Source: an uncultured Pelagibacteraceae bacterium (GTDB lineage Bacteria > Pseudomonadota > Alphaproteobacteria > Pelagibacterales > Pelagibacteraceae). From it: a stretch of DNA of 57,937 nucleotides. Shown here piece by piece: positions 1 to 8,637 of the stretch. The notes beneath the pieces were generated by a model that worked only from the letters and a program-made list of their open reading frames with translations, ran no database searches and was not told the DNA's origin. Within the stretch, counting starts at the first letter, position 1, and each line of letters starts with the position of its first letter. Both the position numbers and the translations under genes were made by a program. The stretch covers positions 80,557 through 138,493 of the forward strand of contig CACPOY010000003.1 in NCBI GenBank assembly GCA_902635685.1, written 5' to 3'.

Positions 1-29
1 TACTAAGCTCGGTATCAAACAACTAGATA

Positions 30-587
30 ATGAAAAAAGTTAGTTTTACAGAAATGAAAAAAGGAACCAAGGAAGACTACCTTTTTTTAGATAAACATGA
101 AAAAGATTTTGCAAATAAGACTGCTGAAAGAATCTTAAAATTTATGTCTAATCTTACTGAAACTTTGGAAGGTTATCAAATTTCTAGATTGGAGCATTCT
201 CTTCAAAGTGCGACTAGAGCTTATAAAAACAAAGAAAGTGAAGAGATGGTAGTTGCAACTTTATTACACGATATTGGAGATGAATTAGCACCAATGAATC
301 ATTCTGAGTATGCTGCTGCAATTTTAAAACCTTATGTTTCAGAAAAAACTCATTGGATAATAGAAAAACATGGTGAATTTCAAATGTACTATTATGCTCA
401 CCACTTAGGGGGTAACAGAAATAAGAGAGATAAATATAAAAATCATAAATATTACCAAGACACTATTAATTTTTGTGAAAAATACGATCAAAGTTCTTTT
501 GACCCAAACTATAAATCACTTCCTTTAGAATTTTTTAGGCCCATGGTAAAAAAAATTTTTTCTAGAAAGCCATATTCTTTACTTTAA
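30..587 (+). CDS. HD-domain protein, PhnZ-like diiron oxygenase/phosphohydrolase family
   Basis: This 185-residue HD-superfamily protein resembles the PhnZ/TmpB group, mixed-valence diiron oxygenases that cleave hydroxylated phosphonates. The sequence shows His56 in LEHSLQ, His80-Asp81 in LLHDIG, His91 in the NHSEYAA segment, His114 in EKHGE and Asp153. These line up with the six iron ligands known in PhnZ. The Tyr/Glu substrate loop of PhnZ just before the first His is not conserved (Leu and Tyr instead), so the substrate may differ. No PhnY-type hydroxylase partner is in the window. It lies 30 bases upstream of gshA on the same strand and could be co-transcribed with it. An ordinary HD phosphohydrolase is the alternative. 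Family assignment is good; the substrate is unknown. Confidence 0.75.
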   Translation: MKKVSFTEMKKGTKEDYLFLDKHEKDFANKTAERILKFMSNLTETLEGYQISRLEHSLQSATRAYKNKESEEMVVATLLHDIGDELAPMNHSEYAAAILKPYVSEKTHWIIEKHGEFQMYYYAHHLGGNRNKRDKYKNHKYYQDTINFCEKYDQSSFDPNYKSLPLEFFRPMVKKIFSRKPYSLL

Positions 588-617
588 ATCTATACATAAA
601 GTATTATTAAGAAACAA

Positions 618-1913
618 ATGATTACCTCTAAAGAACAAATAATCAAATATTTCAAATCTGGAATAAAAGATACTAAAAATTTCAAAATTGGAATTGAACA
701 TGAAAAATTTTTATTCAACAAAAACGATAATAAAAGAATTAATTATTTGAAAATTAAAGAGATGTTTAATGCTTTGATGGAATTTGGCTGGAAGCCAATT
801 TCTGAAAGAGGCAATATAATTGGTTTAAATAAAAAAGGTAAAAATATTACACTTGAACCTGGAAACCAAATTGAATTGTCTGGAGATAAATTAAATAATA
901 TACATGAAGCGTGCGCAGAGTCTCAGGACTATCTATTTGAATTGAGGCAAGTAACAAAAAAACTAAACATAAATATTGTCAGTGCTGGTTTTGATCCAAT
1001 TTCAAAACTTAATGAAATTCCGAATAATCCAAAAGAACGTTATAAACTAATGACTAAGAGTATGCCAGAAGGTGGTGAATTAAGCCTGGATATGATGTAT
1101 CGAACTTGTGGAACACAAATTAACATTGATTATGAGTCTGAAAACGACTTTATTAAAAAGTTTAAGATTGTTAACTCGATTGTGCCCATCACTATTGCTT
1201 TATTTGCTAATTCTTCAATCGTAGAAAAAAAAAAAAGTAATTATTTGTCATATAGGTCTAAGGTATGGCAAAACACTGCTAGAGGTGGTCTGCCAAAAAT
1301 TTTCTTTGAAGAATTAAATTTTGAGAAATATGCTGATTTTGTAATAAACTTTCCAATTTTATTTATTAAAGATAATGAAAAATATGTGTCTGGCAAAAAA
1401 TATATCTTTAAAGATTTTATGAATGGTAGAATTAATGAAATCAAAAATAGAATACCGAATGAAAATGATTTATCTACACATTTAAGTACGATCTTCACAG
1501 AAAATAGATTAAAGAAATATATTGAAATGAGATCTATGGATACTTGTGGTTGGGATTGTTTATGCGCTGGTCCAGCATTTAATGTTGGAATGCTGTATGG
1601 TAATATTGATGAAACTTTTGAAGTTGTTTCTAAATGGGAAAAAAATAAAATAATTAATGCGTATCTAGAGGTACCAAAAAAAGGATTTAATACACAATTA
1701 ATGGGTAAAGATCTTCTCTACTGGGCATCAAACTTATTGTGCATATCAAGAAAGGGATTGGAAAAAAGAGACAAACTAAATAAAAGCAAAAAAAATGAAG
1801 CTATTTTCTTAAATCATTTACAAACAATTATTGATAATAAAGTAACAAACGCAGATCATATGATTAATAAATTTTCTAAAAATGAAGATTTAAAAGAATT
1901 ATATGATAAATAA
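618..1913 (+). CDS. gshA: Glutamate-cysteine ligase (plant/alphaproteobacterial type)
   Basis: This enzyme catalyses the first step of glutathione synthesis: ATP-dependent joining of glutamate and cysteine to gamma-glutamylcysteine in the cytosol. The 431-residue length and the sequence match the plant/alphaproteobacterial class of GCL. Visible features are the N-terminal IGIEHEKFLF segment with the two conserved glutamates, LEPGNQIELSG near residues 80-90, and the MYRTCGTQIN strand near residue 160. It overlaps the next gene, gshB, by 11 bases, so the two are translationally coupled. The track is gshA-gshB-EamA transporter. No frameshift or missing block is evident. Confidence 0.93.
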   Translation: MITSKEQIIKYFKSGIKDTKNFKIGIEHEKFLFNKNDNKRINYLKIKEMFNALMEFGWKPISERGNIIGLNKKGKNITLEPGNQIELSGDKLNNIHEACAESQDYLFELRQVTKKLNINIVSAGFDPISKLNEIPNNPKERYKLMTKSMPEGGELSLDMMYRTCGTQINIDYESENDFIKKFKIVNSIVPITIALFANSSIVEKKKSNYLSYRSKVWQNTARGGLPKIFFEELNFEKYADFVINFPILFIKDNEKYVSGKKYIFKDFMNGRINEIKNRIPNENDLSTHLSTIFTENRLKKYIEMRSMDTCGWDCLCAGPAFNVGMLYGNIDETFEVVSKWEKNKIINAYLEVPKKGFNTQLMGKDLLYWASNLLCISRKGLEKRDKLNKSKKNEAIFLNHLQTIIDNKVTNADHMINKFSKNEDLKELYDK

Positions 1914-2829
1914 AATTGTAGCTATTCAAGGAGATCATTTTTCTAAAATTAATCCTAGTACAGACACTAGTATTTTTTTAGCTCATGAAATTCAGAGTAA
2001 AAATTATAAAATCTTTTATTATGAGCCTGAAAATTTATCTGTCATAAATTCAAAGGTTGTTGCAGACGGTCATTTTGTCAAATTTAATTATCGTAAAAAA
2101 AAATTTTTCAAATTATTTAAGAAACACAAATTAAATCTTGTAAATTGCAAATTTATTTTAATTAGACAAGATCCTCCATTTAATCTCAAGTATATTTCAA
2201 CAACTTATATTCTTGAAACTATTAAAGATAAGGTAAAAATTATAAACGACCCTAGTTCTATAAGAAATATTTCTGAAAAACTTTATGCTATCAAATACCT
2301 AAAATATATGCCACCAACCATTTTTTCTCAAAATATTGATGAAATCAAAAAATTTTTTAAAAAAAATGAAAAAGTGATTTTAAAACCAATTCATAGCTTT
2401 GGTGGAAATGACATTCATTTACTTAGCAAATTCGATCTTAAATTTATAAAAAAATTTATTAAAAAACATGAATACATAATTTGCCAAAAATATTTACCAA
2501 AAATAAATAAAGGAGATAAAAGAGTTTTTTTAATAAATGGTAAAGTTATGGGCGCTATATCAAGAGTTCCAAAAAAAGGATCATTCTTAAGTAATATGAG
2601 TAAAGGAGCAAAACCAATAAATACTCAGTTAACAAATATTGAAAAAAAAATATCTAAACTGGTTGCCAAAAATTTAAGAAAAGAAAATATTTTTTTTGCT
2701 GGAATTGATTTTATTGATCAAAAATTAAATGGAGATATTAACGTCACCTCACCTACTGGATTAAAAACATTTTATGATTTATCAAATATTAATTTGGCTA
2801 AAACCTTTTGGAAAGAACTTAAAGCTTGA
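1903..2829 (+). CDS. gshB: Glutathione synthetase
   Basis: GshB joins gamma-glutamylcysteine to glycine using ATP and completes glutathione. The 308-residue protein has the prokaryotic GshB layout: an N-terminal domain with LIRQDPPFN (residues 86-94), INDPSSIRNISEKLY as the domain hinge, then an ATP-grasp domain with VILKPIHSFGGNDI and a C-terminal FAGIDFID...NVTSPTGL segment that binds metal and substrate. The ATG lies inside the gshA end (11-base overlap). Its stop TGA overlaps the TTG start of the next gene. It is slightly shorter than E. coli GshB (316 residues) but the active-site segments are intact. Confidence 0.93.
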   Translation: MINKIVAIQGDHFSKINPSTDTSIFLAHEIQSKNYKIFYYEPENLSVINSKVVADGHFVKFNYRKKKFFKLFKKHKLNLVNCKFILIRQDPPFNLKYISTTYILETIKDKVKIINDPSSIRNISEKLYAIKYLKYMPPTIFSQNIDEIKKFFKKNEKVILKPIHSFGGNDIHLLSKFDLKFIKKFIKKHEYIICQKYLPKINKGDKRVFLINGKVMGAISRVPKKGSFLSNMSKGAKPINTQLTNIEKKISKLVAKNLRKENIFFAGIDFIDQKLNGDINVTSPTGLKTFYDLSNINLAKTFWKELKA

Positions 2830-3686
2830 AAAATTTAACTGATCAACAGAAAGGTTCGTTACTTGCATTCGTAGCAGTAATGTTTATTACACCGGACTCA
2901 TTATTTATCAGACTCTCCAGTATAGATACTTGGGGGCTTGTTTTTTATAGAGGAATTATACCTTTTTTTACAGTTTTTTTTGGGATGCTTTTAATTTATA
3001 GATTAAATTTTTTCAAAATTCTTATGACGAGTGGTATCCATGGCATAATCTATGTTATCACTTTTAGTATAACAAATATTACTTTCGTTGTTTCAATTGA
3101 AAATACAAACGTAGCAAATACTCTTGTAATGATTGCAACTGCGCCTATGTTATCAGCTATTTTAGGTTCAATTTTTCTAAAAGAACCTCCAGATAAAAAA
3201 ACACTCATATCAATTATCATTACTTTTCTGTCAGTAATTTATATTTTTTTTGACTCTCTTAAATTGGGAAATTTTTATGGAGATATTTTAGGTTTCATTA
3301 CTGCTATCGGATTAGCAGTAGGTGCAGTAACTATACGCTCAGCAAAATCGAAAAATTTAGTGCCAGCAGCAGTTGTTGGAAAATTACTTGTAGCAACTTT
3401 TGCTTTATTATTTGTTGAAAATTTTGCACTTATAAATCAAGACATGATTATTGTGCCTTTGATGTGCATTCTTTGTGTAGCTATACCTTTTGTCCTAGTA
3501 ACCATAGCTCCAAGGTTCATACCTGCTGCCGAAGTTAATTTATTTTTTTTACTAGAAACTATAATAGGTCCAATATGGGTTTGGCTGATAATTAAAGAAC
3601 AACCAAGTGTTGAAACTTTGTTCGGTGGAGTTGTTATAATAATTACTATTGCTATTCATTCATTTTTGAAGCTTAGAAATACTTAA
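2826..3686 (+). CDS. EamA/DMT-family transporter, gshAB operon
   Basis: This is a drug/metabolite transporter superfamily permease of 286 residues, with about ten hydrophobic segments arranged as two EamA repeats. Typical marks are the NTNVANTLVMIATAPMLSAI segment in repeat one and the FIPAAEVNLFFLLETIIGPIW segment in repeat two. It starts at TTG, inside the four-base TTGA overlap with the gshB stop, so translation is probably coupled to gshB. Its position in the gshA-gshB operon suggests it moves a thiol, amino acid or glutathione-related metabolite. That is an inference from context, since family members carry many substrates. Confidence 0.85.
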   Translation: MKNLTDQQKGSLLAFVAVMFITPDSLFIRLSSIDTWGLVFYRGIIPFFTVFFGMLLIYRLNFFKILMTSGIHGIIYVITFSITNITFVVSIENTNVANTLVMIATAPMLSAILGSIFLKEPPDKKTLISIIITFLSVIYIFFDSLKLGNFYGDILGFITAIGLAVGAVTIRSAKSKNLVPAAVVGKLLVATFALLFVENFALINQDMIIVPLMCILCVAIPFVLVTIAPRFIPAAEVNLFFLLETIIGPIWVWLIIKEQPSVETLFGGVVIIITIAIHSFLKLRNT

Positions 3687-3743
3687 GCTTGTCACAATTA
3701 AGACTTGATTTAATAATACATCGCGAATAACTACACCAAATTT

Positions 3744-5087
3744 ATGAATAAAGTTTTAAAAAACTCTTGGGCACTTTTTCTTGGAATGGGTTTTATAATG
3801 ATGGCTTATGGTTTTCAAGGATCTCTTCTTGGAGTTAGAGCAGTTCAAGAGGAGTTCAGTTTAACCTCAACCGGTTTCATGATGTCAGGATACTTTGTAG
3901 GTTATTTTATGGGTGCCGCAACGATTCCAAGTATCATCTCAAAAGTAGGTCACATAAGAGTTTTTGCAGCTTTTGCCTCGTTAGCCTCTTTAGTTATTCT
4001 TGTCCACTCAGTTCTTGTAAATCCATTTATCTGGTTTTTGTTAAGAGTCTTAACAGGAATAAGTATGGTATGTATTTATACTGTTGCGGAGAGCTGGTTA
4101 AACGATAGATCAAGTAATAAAAATAGAGGAAGTGTGCTTTCAATATATATGGTTATACTTTATGGATCGATTGGCATTGGTATGTTTTTGCTCAATTTTA
4201 ATAGCCCTAAAAACTTTCAACCATTTATTTTAATTTCTGTAATAACATCTGCTGCTTTATTGCCAATATTGTTAACAAAACAAAAACCCCCTACTTTTAA
4301 AAAAATTAAAGCAATGTCTTTGAAGAATCTATATGAAGCATCCCCTTTTGGAATAGTAAGTTCTTTTTTTTATGGAACAATTCAATCTGCTGTTTTTACT
4401 CTTCTAGCAGTGTATGCAACTTCGATGAATTTCACCATATTAGAAATATCAATAGTTACATTTCTATTAGCAATTTCTGGTGCAATTGCACAATTTCCTA
4501 TAGGTAAAGTTTCAGACTTATACGACAGAAGAAAAGTTATCATTATGAGTACCTTTGGTGCTGCTATATTTGCAATAATATCCATAATTGTTTCTAGGCA
4601 AATGTACCTACCGGGTGGATTAGCAACTAGCAAAACTTGGTTTTATATTTCGTTTATCATTTTTTCATTTTGTAGTTTGCCAATGTTTTCATTAATTTTA
4701 GCACATACAAATGATTATATTTCTAAAGATAAATTTGTAGCTGCCGGAGCTGGTCTACAATTTGTTTTTGGTTTAGGTGCAATAAGTGGCCCTTTTTTGT
4801 GTTCTATATTTATGGATATAGTTGGTCCAAATGGTTTTTTTATTTTTTTATTTTTCTTTCACGCGATAATTGGAGTATTTGGAATTTATAGAATGAAAAT
4901 AAGACCGACTGCAGAAAATCCAGACTCTCAGTTTTTCGCAATGCCTCAGACAATTACACCTGCTGGAATAGAGCTTAATCCAAACACAGAACACATTGAA
5001 GAGCCTTATTCCGATAAAGTAAAAGAAATATTGGAGAGAAAAGGTGTTGAGTATAAAAAAAGAGATAAAAATACCGAAAAAAGTTAG
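3744..5087 (+). CDS. MFS transporter, YcaD/UMF1-like
   Basis: This 447-residue major facilitator protein has twelve predicted membrane helices. The loop after helix two and the GKVSDLYDRRKVII segment (about residues 253-266) resemble the conserved MFS loop motif G-x3-D-x2-G/D-R-R. The TVAESWLND stretch near residue 112 is typical of the YcaD-like branch. The soluble tail of about 60 residues ends in an acidic then basic stretch and is predicted cytosolic. It begins 57 bases after the gshAB-EamA operon and may have its own promoter. Substrate is unknown. Confidence 0.85.
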   Translation: MNKVLKNSWALFLGMGFIMMAYGFQGSLLGVRAVQEEFSLTSTGFMMSGYFVGYFMGAATIPSIISKVGHIRVFAAFASLASLVILVHSVLVNPFIWFLLRVLTGISMVCIYTVAESWLNDRSSNKNRGSVLSIYMVILYGSIGIGMFLLNFNSPKNFQPFILISVITSAALLPILLTKQKPPTFKKIKAMSLKNLYEASPFGIVSSFFYGTIQSAVFTLLAVYATSMNFTILEISIVTFLLAISGAIAQFPIGKVSDLYDRRKVIIMSTFGAAIFAIISIIVSRQMYLPGGLATSKTWFYISFIIFSFCSLPMFSLILAHTNDYISKDKFVAAGAGLQFVFGLGAISGPFLCSIFMDIVGPNGFFIFLFFFHAIIGVFGIYRMKIRPTAENPDSQFFAMPQTITPAGIELNPNTEHIEEPYSDKVKEILERKGVEYKKRDKNTEKS

Positions 5088-5212
5088 ACAATAACTATTT
5101 TAGTCATTCAAATAACACTTTCAGGTTGTATCTACTGTAAACAAGTTTGACTGTTAAATCAAAATTTATATTGAAAAATATTTTATATTTAGTGAAATAA
5201 ACTTTAAAAAAA

Positions 5213-6001
5213 ATGCCTCGAAAAAAAATTAAAATAAAAAAAACTTCCAAAAACAATGGTCTTGGAAAAATTGCAAGTCTAACTACAAAATCAATTGGTA
5301 AAGCATTCGCAAATTATAAAAAAAATAAAGAGCTTCAAAAAATTAAGTTAATCAAGTTACAGAAATTAGAAGAAAAAAATGACATTTTAAAAGAAAAAAA
5401 AGATCTTAAAAATTGGGAAGAAAAACTTATTAAAGAAAATAATAAAATTAAAATGAATGAGGAGGATCTTAAAATAAGAGAAAAAAAGATAAACTCTTTA
5501 GATGAAAAACAAAAAATAGAGGCAGAAAGATTGGTAAAAAAAGATGAGCACTTAATTCAAGTTGCTAAGCAATTAACAATTAGAGAAAAAGAATTAGATA
5601 TTCGTCAAGAAGAACAAAATAGGAAAGATATAGATCTCAAAGCAAGAGAGGAAGAGCAAAGACAAAAAGAACTTAAAGAGCAGAGAAAAAAAGCAAAAGA
5701 GTTAAAAATTTTAAAAATGGAAGAGGACAGAAAAAAAGAGCTTGAGTACATAAAAATAAAAGAATGGGAAGAAAAATTTGATAGAGAAAAGAAGTTAAAA
5801 GAACAAAGGGAAATTTTGAGAGATCAAAGATTAAGAGAAATTGAATTAGAAAAAATGAGAAAATTTGATGAATTAGAAAATCAAAAGAATTCGATTGATT
5901 ACGGATTAAAAAATCGATCAATTAATACTGAAAAAATTAAGCAAAAAGAACTTACTAGAGCGTTAGATAATTTCGATATTGATAAAACGAAAAAAAATTA
6001 A
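5213..6001 (+). CDS. Lys/Glu-rich coiled-coil protein, unknown function
   Basis: I do not recognise a family for this 262-residue protein. About 40 very basic residues (MPRKKIKIKK at the start) precede a long alpha-helical region, roughly residues 50-225, made almost only of Lys, Glu, Arg, Gln, Leu and Ile, with heptad-like spacing. There is no signal peptide or membrane segment. The composition suits a long rigid coiled coil in the cytoplasm that could bind nucleic acid or membrane through its basic head. A 125-base spacer precedes it and a convergent gene follows, so it appears to be a single-gene unit. The reading frame is long and intact; the reverse-strand ORF at 5673-5921 is its shadow. 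Confidence 0.7.
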   Translation: MPRKKIKIKKTSKNNGLGKIASLTTKSIGKAFANYKKNKELQKIKLIKLQKLEEKNDILKEKKDLKNWEEKLIKENNKIKMNEEDLKIREKKINSLDEKQKIEAERLVKKDEHLIQVAKQLTIREKELDIRQEEQNRKDIDLKAREEEQRQKELKEQRKKAKELKILKMEEDRKKELEYIKIKEWEEKFDREKKLKEQREILRDQRLREIELEKMRKFDELENQKNSIDYGLKNRSINTEKIKQKELTRALDNFDIDKTKKN

Positions 6002-6069
6002 GTATATCAATACTTAGAGCTTAAATTGGCCAAATTTCTAATAGTTAAAATTTTTAAAAATTATCAAAG

Positions 6070-7185
6070 TTATTGTTTAGGAAAATAATCTTTAAGCTCT
6101 CCTTCTCTAAATACATCTGCGGTGCAACAGTGGAGGCCTCCTCCAAAAGCATAAGCGTCTCTCAGGTCAACAGGGATTACTTCCATTCCTAACTTATCAA
6201 GTTGTTCTGCTTGATATTTTTCACTTTTTTCAACACATACCGTTTTAGGATCTAAAACTAAAACATTCATAGAGAGCCAAACAGATGAATAACATAATGG
6301 TGGTGGTTCATTATGAGCTGGTTGAGCAGCATCAATGATTTGCCAACCATTATTTTCAAATAACGTTCTTTGTTCTTTGGGTAATCGTCTTTGAGGATTA
6401 TTAATTATAATTCCCTCTTTAATTGGAGCAAAAGTTGCATCGATATGAATTGGGTAAGGATCACCAGGAAAATTTACAGTATGTATTCTGTGATTTGTGA
6501 AATGTCTTTTTAACCATTCAATTCCTTTCAAATTCGTAGTAAAGCCATGTTGTACAACTAAGTCTTTACCAAAACGCAAAATGTCAGCTGCATCAAAAAG
6601 AGGCTCTTCCTCTGTAGTAACAAAATATTTCTTTTCAGTCCAATCTAACCTTTTTTGAACGCCTATTTTATCAGACAAATAATCCTTTCTATAGTCAGCA
6701 TCTGTTAGCCTTGGTTTAGGTGCACTTTCGTGTTTCATATTGCTATCCTGATTGAAATATCTTTGAATCAAAGGTCTATAATTTAAATATTCAAACCATC
6801 TACATCTATAGCTCATGGTGGCCTCCAACATCTCATTTCCTACAGTCAAAATTATATCTCTAGCAGGCATACATCCAAACATACTTTTAACTTCCCAGTC
6901 AGGAGTGGATATTTTTTGATTATGATTTATCGGAATTGGTCTATCAACTTTTATATCTCTTTTTTCCAAAATTGATGCAAAGTTATCTAATAATTCATTG
7001 GCTTTAGCTACAGTTTCTTTTGTACGAGGTCCATATTCACCCTTCATGTCAGAGTCTTCAGGCACCTTTGCATCTAATGCTGGTTCTGGAGCTGGTATAC
7101 AGCATCCATCTGCTCTACCAACTATTACATGCTTAAGTGGATCCCATTCATTCCAACTATTGACAATTTTTTTTTCTTTAATCAT
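6070..7185 (-). CDS. Glycine amidinotransferase-like enzyme
   Basis: This is a 371-residue member of the guanidino-group-modifying family. It is closest to L-arginine:glycine amidinotransferase, which moves an amidino group from arginine to glycine to give guanidinoacetate and ornithine. The catalytic triad positions of human AGAT can be placed: Asp198 in FDAADILRFG, His247 in PIHIDATFAPI and Cys353 in GGGLHCCTADV. The spacing between Asp and His (49 residues) equals that in human AGAT. It lies 12 bases downstream of an EamA transporter gene on the same strand. No guanidinoacetate methyltransferase is nearby, so the acceptor may not be glycine and the product may not become creatine. Confidence 0.85.
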   Translation of the reverse strand: MIKEKKIVNSWNEWDPLKHVIVGRADGCCIPAPEPALDAKVPEDSDMKGEYGPRTKETVAKANELLDNFASILEKRDIKVDRPIPINHNQKISTPDWEVKSMFGCMPARDIILTVGNEMLEATMSYRCRWFEYLNYRPLIQRYFNQDSNMKHESAPKPRLTDADYRKDYLSDKIGVQKRLDWTEKKYFVTTEEEPLFDAADILRFGKDLVVQHGFTTNLKGIEWLKRHFTNHRIHTVNFPGDPYPIHIDATFAPIKEGIIINNPQRRLPKEQRTLFENNGWQIIDAAQPAHNEPPPLCYSSVWLSMNVLVLDPKTVCVEKSEKYQAEQLDKLGMEVIPVDLRDAYAFGGGLHCCTADVFREGELKDYFPKQ

Positions 7186-7197
7186 TAAAACTACTTC

Positions 7198-8103
7198 TTA
7201 GTTCAATGCTATAAATCTTCTATTAGTTCTCATGACCAAACTGTAATAAGTGATAGATATAAAAAGAAAAAATCCACCAATTATTGTATTTGTAGATGGA
7301 ATTTCATTTATACCAAAAACTGGTAACCACACCCAAAAAATTCCTCCAATAACTTCGGTTAAAGATAATAATGTTAATTCAGCTGCTGGGATAGCTCTAG
7401 AGCCAATAGAATATAAAATCAATCCGAAGCAAACTAATACTCCATGTAATGAAAATAAAGTACCGTTGTAGCTTGTAGAAAAAAACAATTGATCCTTACT
7501 CAAGATAAATATTGAGGCAATAACAAAACAGAAAAGTCCAGAAACAGCAACAGTAGTAAATTTAGGTGTCTCTTTTCTCCATCGTAAAGTAACGGAAAAT
7601 ATTGAAAAACCTATTGATGATGTCATCCCAAATACAAACCCCAATAAAGATGCCTTTCCAGTATTACCTAATGCAATAATTATTATTCCAACAGTTGCAA
7701 GAATTATAGCAATCCAAACATTCACGCTTATTCTTTCTCTCAAAAAAAGGAAGCCCAATAAAGCTGTAAAAAAAGGCATTGCAGCGAGACATAATAGTGT
7801 TATAGCAACAGAAGTATTAGTAATTGAGTAGATAAAACTAATCATCGCAATACCTAGCCCTACTCCACCTATAATACCTGATACACCAATTTTCAGGTAA
7901 TTTTTGTAAAACGCTATTCCCTCTTCAAAAAACAAGTAAAGATTTAAAATTATAAAGATTGTTAGCCCTCTTCCAAAAATATACTGCCAAGGCACTAATT
8001 CTGGTTGATCCATGTATCTAACAACTAGTGGGCCAAATGACCAAAGAATTCCTGCAAATAAAACAACTGGTACTGCTAGTTTATCATTTTTTATTTCTAT
8101 CAT
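7198..8103 (-). CDS. EamA/DMT-family transporter, amidinotransferase operon
   Basis: This permease has two EamA repeats and about ten helices. The segment SITNTSVAITLLCLAAMPFF in repeat one and IPAAELTLLSLTEVIGGIFW in repeat two are family-typical. I prefer the ATG at 8103 (301 residues). The longer reading would use a TTG at 8133 and add ten residues (MELIRIKYCH) that look unlike an EamA N-terminus. Neither start has a clear Shine-Dalgarno. It is the first gene of a probable two-gene unit with the amidinotransferase, so guanidino compounds, arginine, ornithine or glycine are plausible cargoes by context only. Confidence 0.85.
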   Translation of the reverse strand: MIEIKNDKLAVPVVLFAGILWSFGPLVVRYMDQPELVPWQYIFGRGLTIFIILNLYLFFEEGIAFYKNYLKIGVSGIIGGVGLGIAMISFIYSITNTSVAITLLCLAAMPFFTALLGFLFLRERISVNVWIAIILATVGIIIIALGNTGKASLLGFVFGMTSSIGFSIFSVTLRWRKETPKFTTVAVSGLFCFVIASIFILSKDQLFFSTSYNGTLFSLHGVLVCFGLILYSIGSRAIPAAELTLLSLTEVIGGIFWVWLPVFGINEIPSTNTIIGGFFLFISITYYSLVMRTNRRFIALN

Positions 8104-8182
8104 ATGACAATATTTAATTCTTATTAGTTCCAACTACAACAAAATTAAATTTTTTGTATAAAATAATTTAGGAAATTTAAGT

Positions 8183-8218
8183 ATCTTATTATAAGATCTT
8201 ATTCAAATTACATATAAT
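8183..8218 (+). promoter_or_regulatory. Candidate sufU promoter with upstream inverted repeat
   Basis: A TATAAT hexamer at 8213-8218 is placed to start transcription about ten bases before the ATG at 8236. Just upstream, 8183-8197 is an inverted repeat, ATCTTAT-T-ATAAGAT, that could be an operator. No good -35 hexamer is visible at 17 bases. The site sits in the divergent spacer between the EamA gene and the SufU-like gene. Confidence 0.4.
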
Positions 8219-8235
8219 TTATGTCTTAAAAATTA

Positions 8236-8634
8236 ATGGATTTAGAAATATTACAGATTGCTTCAAAAAATAATAACCAAAAATTTCTTGAAAATCATAC
8301 TCATAATTCAAGATTAAAAAATTCATTATGTGGTGATGAAATGCAAATTAAAGTAATAATAAAAAAAGATAAAATAGTTGATTTTGGTTATCAAGGAAAG
8401 TGCTGTATTTATTGCCAAGCATCTGCAAGTCTTTTATCAAAAATTTCAATAAATAAAAATAAGCTTAAAGTTGATGAAATATGCGATGATGCAAGATCTT
8501 ACTTTGAGGGTGATTTTGAAATAATGAATAGAAAATGGAAAGATTTAGGTAAATTATTTAAGAAAAAAAATCTATCACGAAAAGAATGTATCTTGCTACC
8601 TTTTAAAACCCTTAAAAAAATTGTATCTGATTAA
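8236..8634 (+). CDS. SufU-like iron-sulfur cluster scaffold protein
   Basis: This 132-residue protein belongs to the SufU/NifU-N family, on which iron-sulfur clusters are assembled or zinc-bound scaffolds accept sulfur from SufS. The three conserved cysteine sites are present: Cys32 with Asp34 in NSLCGDE, Cys57 in GKCCIYCQASAS and Cys118 in RKECILLPF. The central motif carries two extra cysteines (Cys56, Cys60) flanking the canonical one. The next gene starts four bases after the stop codon. The rest of a suf operon is not in this window, so its partner SufS must be elsewhere. Confidence 0.85.
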   Translation: MDLEILQIASKNNNQKFLENHTHNSRLKNSLCGDEMQIKVIIKKDKIVDFGYQGKCCIYCQASASLLSKISINKNKLKVDEICDDARSYFEGDFEIMNRKWKDLGKLFKKKNLSRKECILLPFKTLKKIVSD

Positions 8635-8637
8635 TTT

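Noticed and set aside
1..29. Possible tail of an upstream gene (seven sense codons then TAG at 24-26)
   Set aside because: Too short to recognise or to separate from chance.
5673..5921. Reverse-strand ORF rich in Phe and Leu opposite the coiled-coil gene
   Set aside because: It mirrors Lys/Glu codons of the real gene (AAA/GAA read as TTT/TTC); no start context and no family similarity.
8104..8133. TTG start giving ten more residues on the EamA transporter
   Set aside because: The added residues do not resemble an EamA N-terminus and an ATG is available at 8103.
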